In this document: one piece after another, positions 58,242-64,000 of the stretch
Numbering within the stretch: the stretch's first letter is position 1
Layout of the letters: the number at the start of each line of letters is the position of its first letter
From: Congeria kusceri
Taxonomy: Eukaryota > Mollusca > Bivalvia > Myida > Dreissenidae
Length of the DNA stretch: 64,000 nucleotides
Direction: 5' to 3'
NCBI GenBank assembly: GCA_027627225.1
Contig: JAPFQT010000086.1
Location: 310,001-374,000 of the forward strand
Made by a program: the position numbers and the translations under genes
Notes under the pieces: model-generated
Told to the model about the DNA's origin: nothing
Database searches by the model: none
The model's input: the letters and a program-made list of their open reading frames with translations, nothing else

Positions 58242-58589
58242 TTCATGTTTTTAGCCTCACCATAAAATTATATTATCGACATTCATGCTAATAATAGATT
58301 GGTGAGTTTATATATATATATAATCTAGCACTCTTTTCATAATGGATATACGTTCAAAAGTGCTTTATACTATATATACAATCAATGTATATTCTACATG
58401 CATATGTACAAAATTAGGTGTCATCATAAAACATAACTATGGGCCCTGAACAATATTTTAAAGAACACATGTGGACAAAAGCTCCCACGGCGACTGTTCT
58501 TGTAATAACAGTAACATGTTCACCAGAAACCAATGGCATCAGATTATTTACATTGGTATGTTTATAGCTTTTTTTTGTCACTTATATGT

Positions 58590-58890
58590 ACAAAGAACAA
58601 AATCATCGCCGTTAAACTACCCAATACACAAAGCAAAAAGAAGTTCCGATTCTGAGCGGAGCATAGTAAAAATATGTTTAAATTACAATTGCAAAAATAT
58701 AGGTCAACTCATCTTAAAAGCGAAATAATGTTCGCATAATTAGTGTTTATCGAGCACTAAACAGCTCTTTGTCGTTCTGATGCGTGGCTATTAAACAACT
58801 CGGGCTCATGAACTCTTGGTTTAATTCCTACGCATCAGAGCTCCAAATCGTTGTTTATTGGCCGATAAACAACGATTAATCGAAAATTCT
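58590..58890 (+). mobile_element. Palindromic family D copy holding the empty foldback site
   Basis: AAGCAAAAAGAAGTTCCGAT, TCTGAGCGGAGCATAGTAAA, then TCATCTTAAAAGCGAAATAA, TCGTTCTGATGCGTGGCTAT, GTTTATTGGCCGATAAACAA. GAGCATAG is uninterrupted here at about 58,664. Confidence 0.85.
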
Positions 58891-58904
58891 TTCTAAATTA
58901 ATTA

Positions 58905-59125
58905 ACAGAAATGCGTCTTTGACTGCAAGTTATTGTTTGATTTATGATCCTTTATATTCGTTCATTTATGCATCATATTTTACACCACTGTCATAATTTG
59001 CAAAACAAACAGAACTCACGATCTCTCGATCCATTTCACTACTCCATCTTTATTTCTATACGAAACAATCCACTGAATGCAACATTCCATGTCCTTTTGG
59101 AACCGATATTTGCGTACATTATGAA
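58905..59125. repeat. Dispersed repeat, partner of 49,275-49,445
   Basis: AATTAACAGAAATGCGTCTT, GAACTCACGATCTCTCGATC, CATTCCATGTCC. It lies between two family D copies. Confidence 0.75.
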
Positions 59126-59505
59126 AGAAATAATTTTCGATTTAAAGTTGTTTTACCGGCTAAAAAACCGCACCAGAACGACAAATCGGTGTTTATTAGC
59201 CGATAAACAACGATAATGAGAAAATTATTTCGATTCTAACATGACCTGTCAACATTTTCTGCAATTACAGTGCGACGTATACAGTTTCTGAACTATTTTT
59301 CGGTAAACAACGATAAATCGAAAATTATTTCTTAATTCTAATAAGACATGCGCAGTTTTCTTCTGATTTGACATATATTTTTGCATTTGTAATTAGAACT
59401 ACTTTTTACTTTGCTCAGCTCAGAATCGGGACTTCTTTTGCGTTGTTTATTGGGTAGTTTTGTTCTTTGTCTATAGATAAAAATAGCGAGCATCATGTCA
59501 GAATG
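59120..59505 (-). mobile_element. Palindromic family D copy
   Basis: GAAAGAAATAATTTTCGATT, AGCCGATAAACAACGATAAT, CGATTCTAACATGACCTGTC, AATCGGGACTTCTTTTGCG and TTGTTTATTGGGTAGTTTTG, with an internal rearrangement around 59,300. Confidence 0.8.
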
Positions 59506-59589
59506 TGCCTTTTATATCAGTCATACAAATGCAAAACATATACAATCATGCGTAAAATGTCAAAGTTCATTGGATAGCGGAAACACCTA

Positions 59590-59945
59590 AAATGCCAATT
59601 TTAGATAATTCATTACCTTAACTCCACAATTCTTGGTGCGAGTTGGCTGATAATCAAACTCGGCCGAAATATCATGCCAACAAATATTTTCATGAAGTTG
59701 TAAAAAGATCAGATGAAAACTTTTGGACTTCGAGATTGTAGATAATTCAAGGGCCATAACTCCACAATTCCTGTGGCGATTTGGTTGATTATCGAACTTG
59801 GCCGAGATATTGTGCCAACAAACATTTTCAGGATGTTTTGTGAAGACGGTTAGACTTTTAGAGCGGAAACGAAAGTGGTCTACCGACGGACAGACACGCC
59901 GACATTAGCAAACCAATATACCCCACCGTCTTCGATGGGGGCATT
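59590..59945. mobile_element. Non-autonomous element with two ~135-bp units and terminal hairpin
   Basis: Two units share TAGATAATTCA, ATAACTCCACAATTC, GGTTGATTATC, CTTGGCCGAGATATTGTGCC and AACAAA-ATTTTCA. The right end carries GACGGACAGACACGCCGAC and the hairpin CCCCACCGTCTTCGATGGGGGC. A terminal hairpin after internal tandem units resembles pearl/HINE-type Helitron relatives (inference). Confidence 0.6.
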
Positions 59946-59949
59946 ACTA

Positions 59950-60725
59950 AAGCAGACAACACAATGATGTAACACGACAAAGTAACACAACACCGCAACA
60001 TATAACAGGCGACAAAACGACGTGACATAACCAGGCAACACAACGACATAACACAAGCACGCAACACAACGACGTAACACAACCAGAATACACAACCACG
60101 CAAAACAACGACGGAACACAACCAGGCGACACAACGACGTAACACAACCAGAATACACAACCACGCAAAACAACGACGGAACACAACCACGCAAAACAAC
60201 GACGGAACACAACCAGGCGACACAACGACGTGACACAACTAGGATACTCAACGATGTAACACACCCAGGCAACACAACGACGTAACACACCCAGGCAACA
60301 AAACGACGTAACACACCCAGGCAACACAACGACGCAACACAACCAGGCGACACAACGACGTAACACACCCAGGCGACACAACGACGTTACGCAACCAGGC
60401 AACACAACGACGTAACACAACCAGGCGACACAACGATGTAACACAACCCGGCAACACAACGACTTCACGCAACCAGGTAACACAACGACGTAACGCAACC
60501 AGGCAACACAACGACGTAACAAAACCAGGCAACACAACGACGTTACGCAACCAGGCAACACAACGACGTAACACAACCAGGCAATACAACGACGTAATGC
60601 AACCAGGCAACACAACAACGTAACACAACCTGGCGACACAACGACGTAACGCAACCAGGCAACACAACGACGTAACGCAACCAGGCGACACAACATCGTG
60701 ACACAACCAGGCGGCACAACTTAAT
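59950..60725. repeat. 26-bp minisatellite, ACACAACCAGGCAACACAAC
   Basis: About 30 units of ACGACGTAACACAACCAGGC plus AACACA. It is the left part of copy 2 of the composite duplication. Minus frames of 126-256 codons are artefacts. Confidence 0.96.
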
Positions 60726-60744
60726 AACACACAAAAAAACACCA

Positions 60745-62165
60745 CCAAAACAACCACGTTTATAATATATTTGAGTGTTACCGGTCTGAATTGTCAACGA
60801 TTTAGTTCTGCTAGCTTATCACAAACCATGGCAGCACAGACGATTGCAATATCAGGACAGTTTATTCAAATGTCTTACAATGTTGATATCACATGATCAT
60901 ACTGAATAAAGGTCGTACAGTAGGGGAATGGGTTCATGATCTTATACTTAGTTATAATCAATAAAAAAAACCATTAAGTAATCATAGGGAATAAAGGGCG
61001 TACAGATAAAGACTGTGCTGTAAGTGATGAAGGGTAATAAAGATCTTACATATTGTGATCATTACGAATCAAGACCGCTCACTAAGTGATCATCGTAAAC
61101 AATGATCAAATAGAATGGGATCGTCACAAACAATGTTACGTAAACTGACCGTCGCGACGAATGATCATTCAGTATCTAATTATTACAAATAAAGATCGTA
61201 CACGAAGTGATGATGGTGAAAAATATCGTACATTACGTGAGCATCGGGAATACTTATCGTTTCACATGAGATCACCACGGATAAAGATCGTACATAGTCA
61301 TTGTGACCCGCACTAACAAAGATCTAACAGTAAGTAATTATCTAGAAAAATATCATACATAAAGCAATTGTTATAAAAATTATCAATATTTTATTAGAAA
61401 TTACGAGCAAAAACTGAACAAAGGGACGCATACCATTAAAAAATTGTGTGCAGCCTAGTTGTGAGGTTACACACGCACGATTCGGAGCCTCGCGTTTCAG
61501 TTTCAGAATGGTCCATTCACATGAAAGAAGTCAACAATATTTTAAGTCGTGGCCATTTCTTTTCAATCGGAAGAGGTAGTGAAAACGAGCCTTTAAGATA
61601 TTTGCTCTCCAAGTTAACAGCTACATGCTGGTATTTATAAATGTTCGAAAATTAAGAAATTCTTTAATAGGAGTTTAGTTTGACGAAGAAATCGATAGTT
61701 TCAAGATTTTGATAAAAATATTCGCAATTAAATGCCATTAATAGTATTTATCGAGCACACGTTCCAAAGGACTGTGACATTTATTACTTTGTTAGAGATA
61801 TATTATATTTTTTGTTAACTTCTTTTATAACCTAATTCCATATTTTGCTCATCCGTGTATAGCACTTGTGTTTTGCATATGACCAGAAAGCAACTGTATG
61901 CTTAAGAGCTAATAAATGGTTGTTGGTGTTGTTGATGGTGGTGGTGTTTTAACATATTTTCAACTAATTCTAAATATGGGCCCAGTTCGCTCCTTTGAAG
62001 ATTGTTTAGCTATCATGAGATTGTGCGGGGACGGGAATGAGAAGCACTACTCAGAAGCGTAAATCAGCCACACAAGAAGCGAATCGTATTCTCCTCCTTC
62101 GTCGAAAAACATGGTGCACGTGTACCAGTCAATATGCAACATGACGGAGTTGCACCTAGGTCAGG
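60745..62165. repeat. Composite duplication, copy 2 spacer
   Basis: Collinear with 52,086-53,955 (see that entry) but shorter. It lacks the TTA-flanked 280-bp element and the extra 34-bp unit, and is shortened around 61,560-61,620. It ends at CACCTAGGTCAGG, just inside the start of the dispersed module, so the module is truncated here. Confidence 0.9.
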
Positions 62166-62234
62166 ATTATAATATTTGTGAAGAGGGTGAATATTCTCAT
62201 CAAAACAAATTTCATTCATTCGCTATAGAACATG

Positions 62235-62562
62235 TTAATATACTGATGAAATAATTTTAAATTTAGAGTTGTTTATCGGCTAATAAACAACGAGTTTGAG
62301 TTTTGATGCGTAGGAATTAGACCATGAGGGCGTTAGAACGACAAGTCGTTGTTTATTAGCCGATAAACAACGATAATGCGAAGATTGGTTCGATTCTAAC
62401 ATGACCTGACAACAAATTCCGCAATTACAATCCGAAATATTTTTTACAGTTTCGGAACTTTTTTTTTCGTGTTGTTTCTTGGTACCGTAGTTTAACAACG
62501 GTAAATTTTGTTCTTTATCATTAGAAAACATGGCGCTTGTCACGTTCGAATATTTATTTTAA
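62235..62562 (-). mobile_element. Palindromic family D copy
   Basis: TAATTTTAAATTTAGAGTTG, CGGCTAATAAACAACGAGTT, GATGCGTAGGAATTAGACCA, AGCCGATAAACAACGATAAT, TTCGATTCTAACATGACCTG. Confidence 0.8.
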
Positions 62563-62649
62563 ATAACTTGGCAATGTTTTCTATATCGGCTGTTTAAGTT
62601 AAATTAAACAGCAATTTTTACGTGACACGGGCAAAGTTTTCTAAAGAAA

Positions 62650-63195
62650 AACAAGATTCCGTTGTTAAATAGCCAAAAAACAACTCGCAAAAGTAGTTTC
62701 AAAACTGTAAACTATAGTTCTCATTGTAATTGCAGAATATGTCGTCATGTCATGTATGAATCAAAATAATTTTCGCTTTATCGTTTTTTATCTGTAATAA
62801 ACAACGATTTTTCGTTCTGATACGCTTATATTTAAAATTCGATTCGATTACATTTTCGATTTTTCGTTGTTTATCGGCCAATAAACAACGATTTGGTACG
62901 GAGGAATTAAAGGGTTAAATAACCACGCATCAGAACGACAAATAAAATATTGGCCGATTAACAACGATAGTGCGTTTTTTTTTCGATTCTAACAATGACT
63001 TGAAAAATAGTTTTGCAATTGTAATGAAAACTATATTTTTGTATTCTCCACTCAGAATCAGGACATATTTTTGCGTCGTTCATTGGGTAGTTTAACAACG
63101 ATAACTGTGTTCTTTGTCTATCGAAAAAATTTGTAATAGCATCAGAACTCAAAACCGTTGTTTATTTACATATAAACAACTAAAAATCGAAAATT
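62650..63195. mobile_element. Two abutting palindromic family D pieces
   Basis: TTTCGTTGTTTATCGGCCAA, TAAACAACGATTTGGTACGG, AACCACGCATCAGAACGACA, AGAATCAGGACATATTTTTG, TTCTTTGTCTATCGAAAAAA. Order and orientation suggest one copy inserted in or recombined with another. Confidence 0.7.
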
Positions 63196-63199
63196 CTTT

Positions 63200-64000
63200 A
63201 ATACTTATACACGAATGCGTGACGCCAAAAACATGTGACCAAACTTACCGGTAGTTTTCTCCACAGTTAAAGTTTATATAATTTAATAAGATATATTTGA
63301 AAGGCTCATTAAAGATAAAACAACAACAACGTATTATGGTAAAACACGTGCCCGTGTTTTATAGAGAACTTCCTATGAGTCTGGTTCTTTAGTTACATTT
63401 AGTACATACTTCGCCGTTGTTAACCTGTTATACACTCATGATTCTGTTGCAGATGCAAATGCACACATCATAAATCCACATGTTCAGATAACAGTATCTT
63501 AACATAGAAACAGCACTTGGTTCTGTTCACAACAAATCGAAGTTGTCGTAGGTAAAGGTACCACATCAAGTGACGTACAATAAAAATGAATCGATTCCAG
63601 ATTAAGTTTTTTTGTCAACATGTAAAAAAAACTCCTTTTAATTTACTTGAATATATAATAGTGTTGATAAATTGCTTAATAGAAACTGCAACATTATATA
63701 GAAAGAACACAATACAATGGGTATGCGAAACATTTGCATAGACAACAATACGAAGAGTGTCCAAAAAGTGTGTGTACTGACTGAATTACTCACATTTTTC
63801 GCCAGACACATAAACAATTATTATGTCTAGAATTCTCAGACTTTACTCTACAATTATATGTGACATTCATCATGCTGCTTCAAACTACGAAACAAAACCA
63901 GTTTATAAAGCACTGACACTGTAGCTCTATCGGAGCACGTCACGTCGAAATGTAACGTCATCGATGAACGTCAAAGACGTCACCTTTGTTTTACCGATAC
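63200..64000. other. Unique AT-rich DNA to window end
   Basis: Nothing supported. Confidence 0.45.

Noticed and set aside
59858..60757. Minus-strand Val/Cys/Arg-rich frames of up to 256 codons
   Set aside because: Same minisatellite family as at 50-52 kb.

Overview
The window looks like repeat-dominated, intron/intergenic-type DNA from a metazoan, most likely a bivalve mollusc (inference). The reasons are AT-rich unique DNA, GT-AG introns, Tc1-type and Kolobok/Mutator-like transposon relics, many small non-autonomous elements, and several that resemble the CTCGACT/GGCGTCGGCGTC-ended and internally tandem 'pearl-like' elements known in bivalves. I see no complete cellular gene, rRNA or tRNA. 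Almost all long ORFs are by-products of stop-poor tandem arrays.

Layout. 0.6-4.0 kb: three 23-bp minisatellites and a 0.7-kb TA-flanked element. 4.8-5.3 kb: dispersed repeats with partners at 58 and 25.7 kb. 6.05-10.4 kb: a 4.3-kb CTG/CTA-rich array with a 49-bp repeat unit, followed by degenerate relatives to 11.3 kb. 12.6-17.2 kb: two internally repetitive elements and several palindromic (foldback-type) blocks. 18.0-18.7 kb: a 22-bp minisatellite, related to one at 26.5-27.3 kb that also holds a (CCCA)n block. 19.7-20.8 kb: a 23-bp array with a 138-bp higher-order period. 20.8-25.2 kb: mobile elements, including a foldback element (22,732-23,372) whose 6-bp target duplication is confirmed by an empty related site at 58.6 kb. 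28.6-35.7 kb: three decayed Tc1 transposase relics and a 26-bp array. 36.2-39.7 kb: two more minisatellites and a 1-kb TA-flanked element with CAGT termini.

41.4-45.6 kb, minus strand: the only convincing gene-like unit. It is a multi-exon Mutator-like/Kolobok-type transposase fused in one exon to a DEDDh 3'-5' exonuclease domain resembling the one at the end of PML isoform I. The exonuclease catalytic residues are all present and the exon phases agree, but frameshifts and a missing part of the transposase make it a probable pseudogene, unless the frameshifts are assembly errors.

45.7-63.2 kb: about ten copies of a palindromic family ending in AAACAACGAT-type sequence, a nested insertion at 47 kb, and a large composite repeat (26-bp array, spacer rich in AAAGATCGTAC repeats, then a conserved module). 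The composite is present at 50.1-54.0 and 59.9-62.2 kb, with a partial copy at 47.9-48.9 kb. A 280-bp Harbinger-like insertion (TTA target duplication) is present in one copy and absent from the other.

The window is therefore mainly a record of nested transposition, local duplication and minisatellite growth. Family identifications come from recalled motifs and comparisons made inside the window. No database search was run.
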